Assembly: GCF_004099695.1 (NCBI RefSeq)
Contig: NZ_SCHL01000003.1
Coordinates: forward strand, 208,763 to 272,762
DNA length: 64,000 nucleotides
Direction: 5' to 3'
DNA from: Methanosarcina sp. MSH10X1
Lineage (GTDB): Archaea > Halobacteriota > Methanosarcinia > Methanosarcinales > Methanosarcinaceae
Both the position numbers and the translations under genes were made by a program. Below, one piece after another: positions 8,481-17,774 of the stretch. Within the stretch, counting starts at the first letter, position 1. Every line of letters begins with the position of its first letter. The notes below the pieces were generated by a model that was given only the letters and a program-made list of their open reading frames with translations, did not search any database and was not told the DNA's origin.

Positions 8481-9659
8481 TCAAATTCTTTTCTCAAACT
8501 CGAGAGTCATTCTCTCAACAACTTTTTCCCATGTAAAATTTTCCACACGTTTTCTTCCTTCAGACCCCATTTTCTCCATTAAGTCTTTGTTTTCCATTAA
8601 ACAGATGATTTTTTGGGCAAGTTGACCAGGATTGTTTGGTTCTACTAAAAAGCCGGTTTCCCCATTAACTATTATCTCAGGCATTGCACCTGCAGTTGTT
8701 CCTATGCATGGTAATTTATATGCCATTGCTTCTAAAAATACCAGCCCAAAAGGCTCTCCTATAGATGGCATAACAAATATTGAAGCATCACTGTAAAGTT
8801 TATACTTTTCTGTCTCAGATACAAAGCCCCGAACATCCACACCCTCAATACTGATATCCGGCTTAGATCCAACTATAACTAATTTAGCGTTTTTCATCTG
8901 TGTCTTCACAACTTGAAACGCTTCTAGAAGTACAAATCCGCCTTTTCTTTCGAAATCTATACCAACAAATAATATAATATTACTATAATTTTTCTCGATG
9001 TTTGGTATGTTACTGAGGTCCACACCACCATATACGGTTACGACTTTGCTTTCATCAACTCCATAGTCACAGATAATTGACTGTCTTGTGTGATTACTGA
9101 GTGTAAATACGACATCTGCATTTTGATAAGAGAGCCTTTCCATTTCAAACCATCTATTGCGATCATGGATATTTAGAAATTTGGCCCATTGAGGAATTTC
9201 TCTTTCAGACAATTTTATTGTAAAGTCAGTATAGATACATCTAATAGAGTTATTTCTTTTTGATAAGCAAGGAACCCATCCCGTCTGAAGAATAATGTTA
9301 TAGTCTTCTTTAACGTAGTTCAATGCTTTTTCCGCTGCTTGCGTTCTTTTCAGTACATAGTACATGTTTCGAAATCTGCAAGATGCCACGCTTCGATTGT
9401 AAATTTCATTAATCGGATGAATATATTTTCTAAAACCAGGGACTTTTACAAAACAGTACAAAGCGTTATAATATTTCCATATTCCAGAAAGCCTATTGTC
9501 AACTACATCAATTAAATTATGTTCTTTGGAAATGGTAGCGAATAGTTTAGCGTTTACCCCAGAAAAGCCTTTTAAACCACCAGAGGTTATTCCTATTATA
9601 TTACATTTTTTATTCATATTCGTTCTATTAAACTTTATATCCTGTTTCGATTTAAACAT
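8481..9659 (-). CDS. family 4 (group 1) glycosyltransferase
   Basis: The protein is up to 392 residues. It carries the GT4 signatures ILFVGIDFERKGGFVLLEAF and FVMPSIGEPFGLVFLEAMAY followed by GTTAGAMPEII. The longest start is at 9659; ATG at 9617 (MNKKCNIIGITSGGLKGF) fits the usual GT-B start better, but neither has a strong RBS. It runs opposite to the main cluster, tail-to-tail with the flippase and about 300 nt from it, so it is a separate transcription unit. It probably adds a sugar to the same or a related surface glycan. Confidence 0.85.
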   Translation of the reverse strand: MFKSKQDIKFNRTNMNKKCNIIGITSGGLKGFSGVNAKLFATISKEHNLIDVVDNRLSGIWKYYNALYCFVKVPGFRKYIHPINEIYNRSVASCRFRNMYYVLKRTQAAEKALNYVKEDYNIILQTGWVPCLSKRNNSIRCIYTDFTIKLSEREIPQWAKFLNIHDRNRWFEMERLSYQNADVVFTLSNHTRQSIICDYGVDESKVVTVYGGVDLSNIPNIEKNYSNIILFVGIDFERKGGFVLLEAFQVVKTQMKNAKLVIVGSKPDISIEGVDVRGFVSETEKYKLYSDASIFVMPSIGEPFGLVFLEAMAYKLPCIGTTAGAMPEIIVNGETGFLVEPNNPGQLAQKIICLMENKDLMEKMGSEGRKRVENFTWEKVVERMTLEFEKRI

Positions 9660-10005
9660 TCCCTTTATTTCTTAACTTACTGTAAAATAAAATACTCTCG
9701 TCTGATAAATTATTTGCCAATTTTATCATCGAAGTATATATAATACTAATTATCCTGAAAAATCTTCAGTAAGAAGCTTCAATTAAATATTCAATTAAAG
9801 TTGCAACTCTACAATGAGCTTACTTACGTCTATCCACTTTTTCACGAAACCTATCGTCAACTATCCTAAATCTTCATTCTTATTTATCTATTTTTATACT
9901 GAGTTTGCCAACAAAGTTAAATAATATCTAAAAATATGCAGATAGTTTTTTATTCATGAACTAACTTATGTATATTTAAAAAGGTTGGGATATTAAGGGG
10001 GAGTT
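9660..10005. other. divergent intergenic region
   Basis: About 346 AT-rich bases separate the minus-strand GT4 gene from the plus-strand surface protein. GGGGGAG at 9998-10002 is the ribosome site of the latter, and AT-rich TATA-like stretches occur around 9915-9980. Promoters for both genes are expected here. I see no repeat or RNA gene. Confidence 0.4.
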
Positions 10006-12201
10006 ATGAAATACTTTAAACTTTTTTTTCTTTTTTTTGGAATGACTTTATTATGTAGTTGCGCATGCGCTTCGGTTTCAATTTATACTGGATCGATTAT
10101 AGTGAAAAATGAATCCAATTATACAGTGCAGAAATTATATGATTATCTCTATCCGACCTACGGGAACTCGATTATATACAACGATAGTCACGGAGTATGG
10201 TATACAACAAGAGCCTTAGGATGTGATAATTCAAATTTTTACATTTCTCCTGAGACGGGTGTTGATGAGTTAAGAATGGATACAACGGGCGTAAAATATC
10301 TATATAGCACAGTCGCAGGTAGCAACGCAGGATTTATTATTGATAATGTAACGTTTACGGGTTGGAACTCCACCGCTGACGCTCCAATGACAAACGTTTA
10401 TAATAAAGGAATGGAGATTTATAAAGGACATATAAACAATACAATTTTTCAGAATGTAGGAAGTGTAAAGTTATATAATATTGCTGATCAAATAATTAAC
10501 AATATTACGTATGTTAACTGTTACGGCCATCTCCTAGTTTATAACGCTAGTAATGTAACAATATCAAATATTACTGTACGAGACTTATATCAACCTACTC
10601 ATTCATCTGGCTACTCGTTTTGCCTTTCAAACAGTACAAATTGTATAGCTCGAGATGTGATTTTACACAACACAACAAAATATGGTATGGATATCCAATA
10701 CTGCAATTATACAGAAGCTTATAGATTAGATATCCAAAAAATAGACAGTTACCTTGCTCAAAATACGGGGCGCGAAGGATTTTCAACTGTTTCTTGTAAT
10801 CATACAACTGTTCACGATATATATATAGATAATACAGGATGGAGTTCTCTCTGTCCAGGCGGTAACTATGGATATTATTATAACTGTACTGTAAGAAACA
10901 CAGGACATAATAACTTGGACTGTCATAATGTCTTCAATTCATATTTTGACAATCTTACATTAGTAGCCGCCCCAACTGCAAATTATACAAATCCCGCAAA
11001 CAAAAACACAAATACAATGATATTTACGGCTGGGTATGTTACTTCCCCACATACAACTAATGTAACAGTCAAAAACACAACATGTATTGATGGGCCTGTA
11101 GCTATAGACACAGGCGTAGATCATCTTTATTTTGAAAACATTAACTTAACCGGGGAAAACGCTGTGTTCTCAATAAGTGCGGATTATTGTTCTCTGAAAA
11201 ATATTACCATGATAGGAAATTCAGGAAATGAATCAAAAGCTAAAATCCAAATATGGGCGGGGCACTCTGAAAGTGCTTATAATGTTTCTATAATTGATAC
11301 ATCGTTCTATAGGATAAGCGCACAACAGGGAACTAGAAATAGATTCCTGAATTCTAGATATACAGATGCAACTGTAAACAATCATACAAATTATTATTAT
11401 CTTGATATCGCCGTAAAAGATGCATCAGGTAACCCACTCGACGGTATAATTACAGCAATAAATACTGTAAGTCCCTCAGATATTTATAGTTCTACAGATG
11501 GAAACGCCGAAAATAAAGCATCTTTTAACATAAAATCGGGTAGAATGTATCTCCCGACACAAAGCAGAAACGATTCAGGTGGTATTGCCGACATTTTTTA
11601 TCTAGGTAGGGCAACAACTAATTTCAATCATAATTTAAGCGTATCAACATCTTCTGGAAATGTACTATTAACAGGAATAGATCCTGATTCTTCATGGTAC
11701 CGTCCAGATCCCAACATTCCAACCTACACCATCACAGCAATAATTCCTGATTGCTCATCAAACGGTCCTCACATAATAGGCTTTGCACCTAGCACAGAAA
11801 ATCCATTTGAACCTGGGGAAAAGAAAAACTTCAGAATCTGGACCGATGGAAGCCTAACAGGGTCAAAATGGACTGTTGATGGGGTGAAAGTAGCTGAAGG
11901 GACTCTTAATTACACATGGACTGTAAATGAGAGCGTCAGCACAGTCGAGTTTAGTGGTTTGAGTACAGATGGAACTGTTGTCAACCATGTCTGGAACTTC
12001 CAGAGCAACAACCACCCTCGATGGGATGTTAATAAAGATTATGCGGTGAATTTCACAGACATAAACCTGATTGCCCAGAACTATGGAATCGTTAAAAAAG
12101 CACCTTATCTAGATTGGGACGTAAACCAGAATGGAACAGTTGATCTAGACGACCTTCTCATTACAGAAGATCACTTTGGTGAAAGATACAATAAAAATTA
12201 A
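10006..12201 (+). CDS. secreted right-handed beta-helix surface protein with C-terminal dockerin-like domain
   Basis: This 731-residue protein has a signal peptide (residues 1-23, KLFFLFFGMTLLCSCACA). Residues about 110-440 are short strand-and-asparagine repeats such as NVTISNITVRD, typical of NosD/pectate-lyase-like parallel beta-helices that bind or cleave polysaccharide. An Ig-like stretch (about 590-670) resembles other Methanosarcina surface proteins. The C-terminus (about 672-728) has two calcium-loop motifs, WDVNKDYAVNFTDINLI and WDVNQNGTVDLDDLLI, spaced as in a type I dockerin. Many N-x-S/T sites suggest heavy N-glycosylation. It has no transmembrane anchor, so it may dock onto a partner or be released. 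Confidence 0.8.
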   Translation: MKYFKLFFLFFGMTLLCSCACASVSIYTGSIIVKNESNYTVQKLYDYLYPTYGNSIIYNDSHGVWYTTRALGCDNSNFYISPETGVDELRMDTTGVKYLYSTVAGSNAGFIIDNVTFTGWNSTADAPMTNVYNKGMEIYKGHINNTIFQNVGSVKLYNIADQIINNITYVNCYGHLLVYNASNVTISNITVRDLYQPTHSSGYSFCLSNSTNCIARDVILHNTTKYGMDIQYCNYTEAYRLDIQKIDSYLAQNTGREGFSTVSCNHTTVHDIYIDNTGWSSLCPGGNYGYYYNCTVRNTGHNNLDCHNVFNSYFDNLTLVAAPTANYTNPANKNTNTMIFTAGYVTSPHTTNVTVKNTTCIDGPVAIDTGVDHLYFENINLTGENAVFSISADYCSLKNITMIGNSGNESKAKIQIWAGHSESAYNVSIIDTSFYRISAQQGTRNRFLNSRYTDATVNNHTNYYYLDIAVKDASGNPLDGIITAINTVSPSDIYSSTDGNAENKASFNIKSGRMYLPTQSRNDSGGIADIFYLGRATTNFNHNLSVSTSSGNVLLTGIDPDSSWYRPDPNIPTYTITAIIPDCSSNGPHIIGFAPSTENPFEPGEKKNFRIWTDGSLTGSKWTVDGVKVAEGTLNYTWTVNESVSTVEFSGLSTDGTVVNHVWNFQSNNHPRWDVNKDYAVNFTDINLIAQNYGIVKKAPYLDWDVNQNGTVDLDDLLITEDHFGERYNKN

Positions 12202-12245
12202 AAAGACAAAAACATAGTAATCACATTAAATCAAAATTCAAAATG

Positions 12246-12269
12246 TGACGCAGGCTAAAACCTGCGTCA
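12246..12269. terminator. hairpin after the dockerin-like surface protein gene
   Basis: A 9-bp perfect inverted repeat (TGACGCAGG, loop CTAAAA, CCTGCGTCA) lies 45 nt after the stop of the surface protein. It is the only GC-rich island in an AT-rich spacer. No strong T-run follows, so it could be a processing or termination hairpin or a protein-binding palindrome. Confidence 0.5.
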
Positions 12270-12589
12270 GAACTAATTTATAGAAACCTTATAAGAAAAA
12301 CGAACTCTCATATCCACTCACACTTATTCAAAATAACATATAGCTACCTAAATATTTTACAATTTTTGCCTAATTCGTAAATGAGCTACCTGATAATAAT
12401 TTAAGCCATCCACAGTTTGGTTAGTTTCAATTACTTTGCCTGCCTCAGTCATCTCCATGATATTAATCTTAATATCGCATTCTCGGAATTATAATCTCAC
12501 ATAACGTATGGCTTGTTAAATATATTTTAGTAGAAGTATCCAAAACGAATACTTTAAATCAAGTACTGTCATAAACTCTCATAGATAAA

Positions 12590-13102
12590 ATGTTAAGAGT
12601 AAAAAATTCCAGAATATTTGTTCCGGCAACGATCCTATACGCAATCTTTGTTTTTTACCTCTCAGTAACATCAAATATAGGAAATATCAAACATCTTCTG
12701 GATAATACCCTGGGTGAAGCAATAATACAGATTCTTACAGCAGCCCACCTGTCCATTATCCTGAAGTTTCTTGTCGGTTCCCTGCATTTCGTTGAAAGGC
12801 AATCTCTGGACCCGGGACATATAGGAATTTACTTCGGGCTTGGAGTTTTATTATATTTTATGTTTTTAAGCTCCAGAAATAAAATCCTTGAAAAGCATGC
12901 GGCTGCTTTTGCCGTCTTTACTGGCACCAGTTATGGCATCCTGAACGAATTCTTCCAGACTTTTCTTCCCTACCGCACGGCAAGTGTAGCAGATGCGTTC
13001 TCAAACATTCTGGGACTTGTGCTCGCGCAAATCTGTGTAATTATATTTGTGCTAGTATTAAGTTCAGTTCAGAATAAGACCGTCGAAGAAGCAGTAAATT
13101 AA
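12590..13102 (+). CDS. VanZ-like membrane protein, copy 1
   Basis: This 170-residue protein has about four membrane segments and the VanZ-family core: DPGHIGIYFGLGVLLYF followed by GILNEFFQTFLPYRTASVADAFSNILG, with the conserved N-E-x-x-Q and R/D positions. VanZ was named for teicoplanin resistance, but family members in archaea have no proven role. Two close relatives occur at 15904 (broken) and 19468 (intact), all sharing the same upstream 60-70 nt. In those copies translation begins ATGGATAAAATG; here the first ATG is ATA, so ATG 12590 is the likely start. Confidence 0.82.
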   Translation: MLRVKNSRIFVPATILYAIFVFYLSVTSNIGNIKHLLDNTLGEAIIQILTAAHLSIILKFLVGSLHFVERQSLDPGHIGIYFGLGVLLYFMFLSSRNKILEKHAAAFAVFTGTSYGILNEFFQTFLPYRTASVADAFSNILGLVLAQICVIIFVLVLSSVQNKTVEEAVN

Positions 13103-13570
13103 ATAAGAAAACTAAGTTAATTACTTAATTTTTTCACTATCTCAAATGAAAAAATAACCTCATTAATAAAATTCCTAAATTCTGCTTCGGGAACATGGGA
13201 TATGCTTTACTTGTTTAGCTCGTTCAAGCGGACTGATTTATAGCAAAGACATTTAATTTACCCAAAAAGACTTATTTTACAAGTACACGCGAAAATATTT
13301 TTTGTAATTTCCGTATTTTCAATGGATAGAGAAAATAAAATGACTTTCTCTGTGCCCACCATAATTATAGACAAAAAAATGAGTTACATTTAAAACGTGG
13401 AGAAAATACCGAATGTTTTTATAATTACTTACCTTATTTTTTTAGAACTTGATATAAATATATCTTATAATTTTCCAGAAAAAGAGAAATGGCAAAAATT
13501 ATTTACAAACAATATGCTTTAAAGCGATTGAGTTATATTCACCTTTTTTATAAAGATCCCTAAGAGAATT
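13103..13570. other. intergenic region between vanZ copy 1 and flippase copy 2
   Basis: There are 468 AT-rich bases with no coding frame I can support. A weak inverted repeat (AGAGAAA at 13328-13334, TTTCTCT at 13345-13351) is present. The promoter of the flippase gene is probably in the last 150 bases. Confidence 0.3.
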
Positions 13571-15022
13571 ATGCAAATAGCTAAAAAAGTCGCCAGAAAC
13601 TCAGCTTTTTTGCTTATCAACGGCATTTCATCCAAAATAATCAGCTTTTTTATATTATTGTATATTGCCCGTTATCTCGGTCCTGCTGACTTTGGGAAAT
13701 ATTCCTTTGCTTTTGCATTTATCTACTTTTTTAGCTTCATTCCGGATCTGGGAATACATAAAATTCTGGTGCGTGAAGCCGCGAAAGACCAGAAAATAAT
13801 GGATAAGCTTATAGGAAACGCTACAGTCGTCAAATCCGTTCTGGCAGTACTTGCTTTTGCATTTTCCTGTTTAATCATAAGCCTTACAGATTATCCGCCT
13901 TCCACGAAAAACGCCGTGTATCTTGCAGCGTTCGGCTTGCTGGCAGTAAGCCTTAGCGGGTTTGGCATAGTCTATGAGGTAAAACTGAGGATGGACTACT
14001 CCTTATTTTTCAGCGTAACCGGCAGATTATTTTTCCTCATCTCGGTTTTATACCTGACCCGGCATAATGCGAGTTTATACTCATTTATTATCGTATCCGT
14101 AGCGGCGGACTTTGTGCATAATATTTTAATGACCGGATTTTCCGGGCGGTTTGTAAAACCCAGGCTCAGAATTGACTACAGCCTGATAAAGCAAATCATG
14201 CGAGAAGCCCTGCCAATAGCGGTCTCCACAGTCTTTGTTATGATATATTTCCGGATCGACACGGTTATGCTCTCCTTTCTGACAAACGACACGGATGTAG
14301 GGCTCTACAGTGCCGCCTACCGCCTGACTGAGGCTTTGACTTTTATTCCTTCGGTGCTTATGGTCTCGATATATCCGCTAATGTCGAAATATTTCCACGA
14401 AAAAAATACAGCTTTCAATTATATTTACACAATGTCGTTCAAGCTGCTTTTTGCTTCGGGCTTGCTGCTTGCAACCGTGATCACATTTCTCTCTGAAAAT
14501 ATTATAGTTGGAATATACGGCTCAGATTACTACGGCTCAATAGCTGCATTACAGGTGCTGATCTGGGCTACTTCGGTAATGTTTGTAAACCAGCTTCTGA
14601 GTTCCACATACATTGCAAGCGGAAACCAGAATGTAATGGCTAAAATCTCAGCGTTTGCCGCCCTGTTGAATATCGGGCTGAACCTGGCCTTAATCCCACT
14701 TTATAGCTATACCGGCGCCAGTATTGCAACCCTGATCACGGAATTTCTTGTGATGGTTTATGGGATTTACTGGATTGACAGAAAGCTTGTCCATGAAAAT
14801 TTGTATAAAGAAATAATCTCTCCTTTAATCGGGGTTGGAATAATTTCGGCTTTCATGCTGATATCAAGAGATTATGCAAATATTGTTCCCCTGTCCGCAG
14901 TATCGGTTCTAATGTTCGCAGCGATACTCTATAACACGGGCTGGGTTGGTCAGGAGGATATAGCTTTGTTTAAAAAAGTCCTTCCGAAAGGGAGGGATAA
15001 AGGAAGTAAATCACTTAAATAA
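13571..15022 (+). CDS. Wzx-type polysaccharide flippase (MOP superfamily), copy 2
   Basis: This 483-residue protein aligns along its whole length with the copy at 6755 (start YLGPADFGKYSFAFAFIYFFS, then DYPPSTKNAVYLAAFG), with a slightly longer basic tail (KGRDKGSKSLK). It has the same 12-14 membrane-segment plan and should flip a lipid-linked glycan. Codon use is clearly more GC-rich than in copy 1, so the two are either old duplicates under different base pressure or were acquired separately. The downstream decayed mraY-like gene is tail-to-tail with it. Confidence 0.92.
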   Translation: MQIAKKVARNSAFLLINGISSKIISFFILLYIARYLGPADFGKYSFAFAFIYFFSFIPDLGIHKILVREAAKDQKIMDKLIGNATVVKSVLAVLAFAFSCLIISLTDYPPSTKNAVYLAAFGLLAVSLSGFGIVYEVKLRMDYSLFFSVTGRLFFLISVLYLTRHNASLYSFIIVSVAADFVHNILMTGFSGRFVKPRLRIDYSLIKQIMREALPIAVSTVFVMIYFRIDTVMLSFLTNDTDVGLYSAAYRLTEALTFIPSVLMVSIYPLMSKYFHEKNTAFNYIYTMSFKLLFASGLLLATVITFLSENIIVGIYGSDYYGSIAALQVLIWATSVMFVNQLLSSTYIASGNQNVMAKISAFAALLNIGLNLALIPLYSYTGASIATLITEFLVMVYGIYWIDRKLVHENLYKEIISPLIGVGIISAFMLISRDYANIVPLSAVSVLMFAAILYNTGWVGQEDIALFKKVLPKGRDKGSKSLK

Positions 15023-15099
15023 GATATTTTGAGTTAATGCAGCTAAATTATAGTAATTATAAGCCTTATATTGGCTCTCCCATCCTTCCTTTAATCATT

Positions 15100-15595
15100 T
15101 TACACCTCCCCTGCATAAAAATCCCTATAAGGCAGAAAAACGAAGTCAACACATACATCATATAAGTTGCCTGCTTTTCAGCTTTGTAGAAAACCTTTCA
15201 AAATGAGCTTCAAGAGGCTAAAACTAAAGTCTCTAACAAAAATACTTTCACTTATTCCATAACCACGGAATACACCGAAAGCATCGACGAACCGTACCCT
15301 ATTTCCTTTATTCCGCGTTTTCCGTGGTTAACTTTCCACTTGAGATTAGTGAAAAAATTTTGTTTTTCGAAAATAAAAAAATATATCAGGTCATTCAGTT
15401 CAAATGAATTAAGATCATTGTTCCATAGGGTTTCTACAGAGCCTGCTTTTCAGTCACAGGATAGTAGTAAGGCAGAACCCATTTCAAAGTAAGCGGATTC
15501 GGACCTCTAGGATACGGCGGTCACATCAATAGAAGCGATATGTTAGTGGCAAGCATAAAATAATCAAATGGTGAGACCGAATCAAAGAAGATCAT
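15100..15595 (-). pseudogene. decayed MraY-like glycan phosphotransferase gene
   Basis: Two or three segments match the intact gene at 18118-19098: the 3' end (15100-15181, same stop-codon context TTTACA...GCATAAAAATCCC), an adjoining piece (15441-about 15510, GTAGTAAGGCAGAACCCATTT), and the start region (about 15530-15595). The 3' part is split by a 259-bp insertion, and about 700 bp of the middle of the gene is missing. No frame spans it. Homology continues into both flanking spacers, so a whole segment was duplicated. Confidence 0.85.
15182..15440. mobile_element. MITE-like insertion with terminal inverted repeats and 13-bp flanking direct repeats
   Basis: The 259-bp insert lies inside the mraY-like pseudogene. 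It is bounded by the exact direct repeat GCCTGCTTTTCAG (15169-15181 and 15441-15453), a sequence that is single in the intact paralog (with one mismatch). Its ends are imperfect inverted repeats, TTTGTAGAAAACC at the left and the complement of GGGTTTCTACAGA at the right. An internal inverted pair AACCACGGAA (15261-15270) / TTCCGTGGTT (15320-15329) sits in a stretch of the CCACGGAA type seen as repeats in many prokaryotes. There is no transposase, so it must be moved in trans. Confidence 0.75.
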
Positions 15596-15903
15596 TTTTG
15601 ACTTCCTTTCTCGTTATTTAAAGTTCCTGCAAATAATGAAATAAATCTTCATAGTGGCACACCAATTTTAAGAAAAGTAATTAATATAGTTATCGAAAGA
15701 TTTCGCAATAGTACGTTGGACTTTATAAGTTACGTTCTGTGTTGTGTGAGGGATGGAATCTTCCGAAAATATGTTATCCATAATTGGTTTTAATAAAAAA
15801 TAGTGGATTAAAACATGATAAAAACCTGATGAGGACTTATTGAGTATATTTAAATGATAATATTCAAACAAATACTTTAAATCATGTATATGTCATAAAC
15901 TCT

Positions 15904-16121
15904 ATGGATAAAATGTTAAGAGTAAAAAATTCCAGAGTTATTGCCCCGGTAACGGTCCTATACGCAATCTCTGTTTTCTACCTGTCAGTAATATCAAACA
16001 TAGGGGACCTCATACATCTCATAGATAATACCCTGGGCGATTATGTGTAATCATTGTAATCATATTCGTGCTCGTACTAAGTATATCTCAGAACAAGATT
16101 ATGGAAGAGGCAGCAAATTAA
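15904..16121 (+). pseudogene. VanZ-like gene remnant with internal deletion
   Basis: The first 46 codons match the VanZ-like copies at 12590 and 19468 through DNTLG, after which about 100 codons are missing and the frame is shifted. Reading frame 1 stops at 16048. The old C-terminus resumes in another frame as CVIIVIIFVLVLSISQNKIMEEAAN and ends at 16121. The upstream 60-70 nt are shared with the other copies. It is therefore a deletion pseudogene, and part of the same decayed duplicate as the mraY-like remnant. Confidence 0.88.
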
Positions 16122-16142
16122 AAGTTATAGAAAAAAGGCAGA

Positions 16143-17774
16143 GTGACTGAATTGAGAACAATAATTGTAACGTTAATGCTTCTGTTTTCCCTATTCCCCG
16201 CTTCGGTTTTAGCTTACGAAGAGCCAATCGATACTGGAAACTACAACGCGACAGCACAAACTGTTCAAACCAATGTCGTGGCAGAGCCTCTTAAAACTCC
16301 TGCAATCACCTGGAGCAAACCTGTTGATATAATCTATGGGACAACATTAAACAGTACTCAGTTAAACGCAGTGGCAACAGAGCCAGTAACTAACGCTCCA
16401 GTAGCGGGAACTTTTACCTATGCTCCAGTAAGTGAAACCGTACTTAATACAGGCACACAGATATTGCAGGTCGTGTTTACACCCGCTGATACTGCAAAAT
16501 ACAGCACAGTAACACAGACGGTTGAAATCAATGTCCTCAAAGCTACTCCTGTAATCAACTGGAATAACCCTGCTGACATAGTCTACAAAACGCCATTGGG
16601 CAACACTCAGTTAGATGCAGTGGCAGCAAATCCAGCAACTAACGCCCCGGTAGAGGGAACTTTTGCCTATACTCCAGCAGATGGGACCGTACTTAAGACA
16701 GGTACGCAGATATTGCAGGTTATGTTTACACCCACTGATACTGAAAACTACAGTACAGCAATAAAAGCGGTTCAAATCAATGTCGTGGCAGCGCCTCTTA
16801 AAATTCCTGCAATCTCCTGGAATAAACCTGCTGATATAATCTATGGGACAGCATTAAACAGTGCTCAGTTAAATGCAGTGGCAGCAGATCCGGTAACTAA
16901 CGCTCCAGCAGCGGGAACTTTTACCTATACTCCAGTAAGTGGAACTGTACTCAATACAGGTACACAGACATTGCAGGTCGTGTTTACACCCGTTGATACT
17001 GCAACATACAGTACAGCGACACAGGCGGTTCAAATCAATGTCGTAGCCTCATCAATTGATTCTTTGTCAACTGAGCCTTCCCCAATTGTTTCTGCCTCAA
17101 CCGGCTCTTCATCAACCAGTCCTTCATCAACTGGTTATGTATCAACTGATTCTTCATCAACTGAGTCTTCATCAATTAGTTCTTCCCCAAATGAACCCGC
17201 ATCAACCAGTCCTTCATCAACTGAATCTTTGCCAGCTGAATCCTCATCAACTAGTCCTTCATCAATTGAGTCATCTCCAATTGTTTCTTCCCCAACCGAT
17301 TCTCCATCAACCAGTTCACCACGAACCGGTTTTGTATCAACTAGTTCTTCCCCAACTGAATCCTCATCAACCAGTCCTTCGCCAACTGAGTCTTCCCCAG
17401 CTGAATCTTTCCCAATTAGTTTTGTATCAACTAGTTCTTCCGCAACTGTCTCTTCATCAACTGATTCTTTATCAACTAGTTCTTCCGCAACTGAATCTTC
17501 CTCAACCAGTTCTTCACGAGCTGGTTTTGTATCAACTGAATCTTCAACTACTGAGCCTTCTACAACCGAGTCTTCCCCAACTGAGTCTTCATCAGCTGAT
17601 TCTTCCCTGACCGGGTCTTCCCCAACTGAGTCTTCACTATATGATCCTTCATTAGTAAGATATGATCCTCTTACAGGGGAGGTCCAAGAAATACCAGAGT
17701 TCCCTTCAGTAGCTGTTCCAGTTGTGGCAATACTGGGATTGCTTTTCATTTCACAGCGTAGAAAAGGGAACTAA
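16143..17774 (+). CDS. PEF-CTERM surface protein with Ig-like repeats and a mucin-like Ser/Thr/Pro region
   Basis: The 543-residue protein has a signal peptide (1-23). Three Ig-like repeats of about 83 residues follow (about 51-133, 135-218, 221-299), each starting P-A/V-I-x-W-x-x-P and containing G-T-F-x-Y-x-P. Residues 300-500 are almost only Ser, Thr, Pro, Glu and Ala, probably an O-glycosylated stalk. The C-terminus reads IPEFPSVAVPVVAILGLLF then a basic tail, matching the PEF-CTERM sorting signal that archaeosortase C recognises; the sortase itself is not in this window. Start GTG 16143 gives the signal peptide. The upstream neighbour is the broken vanZ. Confidence 0.85.
   Translation: MTELRTIIVTLMLLFSLFPASVLAYEEPIDTGNYNATAQTVQTNVVAEPLKTPAITWSKPVDIIYGTTLNSTQLNAVATEPVTNAPVAGTFTYAPVSETVLNTGTQILQVVFTPADTAKYSTVTQTVEINVLKATPVINWNNPADIVYKTPLGNTQLDAVAANPATNAPVEGTFAYTPADGTVLKTGTQILQVMFTPTDTENYSTAIKAVQINVVAAPLKIPAISWNKPADIIYGTALNSAQLNAVAADPVTNAPAAGTFTYTPVSGTVLNTGTQTLQVVFTPVDTATYSTATQAVQINVVASSIDSLSTEPSPIVSASTGSSSTSPSSTGYVSTDSSSTESSSISSSPNEPASTSPSSTESLPAESSSTSPSSIESSPIVSSPTDSPSTSSPRTGFVSTSSSPTESSSTSPSPTESSPAESFPISFVSTSSSATVSSSTDSLSTSSSATESSSTSSSRAGFVSTESSTTEPSTTESSPTESSSADSSLTGSSPTESSLYDPSLVRYDPLTGEVQEIPEFPSVAVPVVAILGLLFISQRRKGN
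17056..17640 (+). repeat. degenerate Ser/Thr codon repeats in the stalk region
   Basis: The stalk is built from 12-18 bp units of the type TCTTCATCAACTGA / AGTTCTTCCCCAACT repeated about 35 times with drift. Such in-frame repeats can lengthen or shorten by slippage without breaking the protein. They also keep other frames open on both strands, which creates false ORFs. Confidence 0.8.

Noticed and set aside
17056..17749. Long frames on both strands over the Ser/Thr stalk
   Set aside because: Repeat codons keep all frames open; the plus frame of the PEF-CTERM protein has signal peptide, domains and sorting tail.
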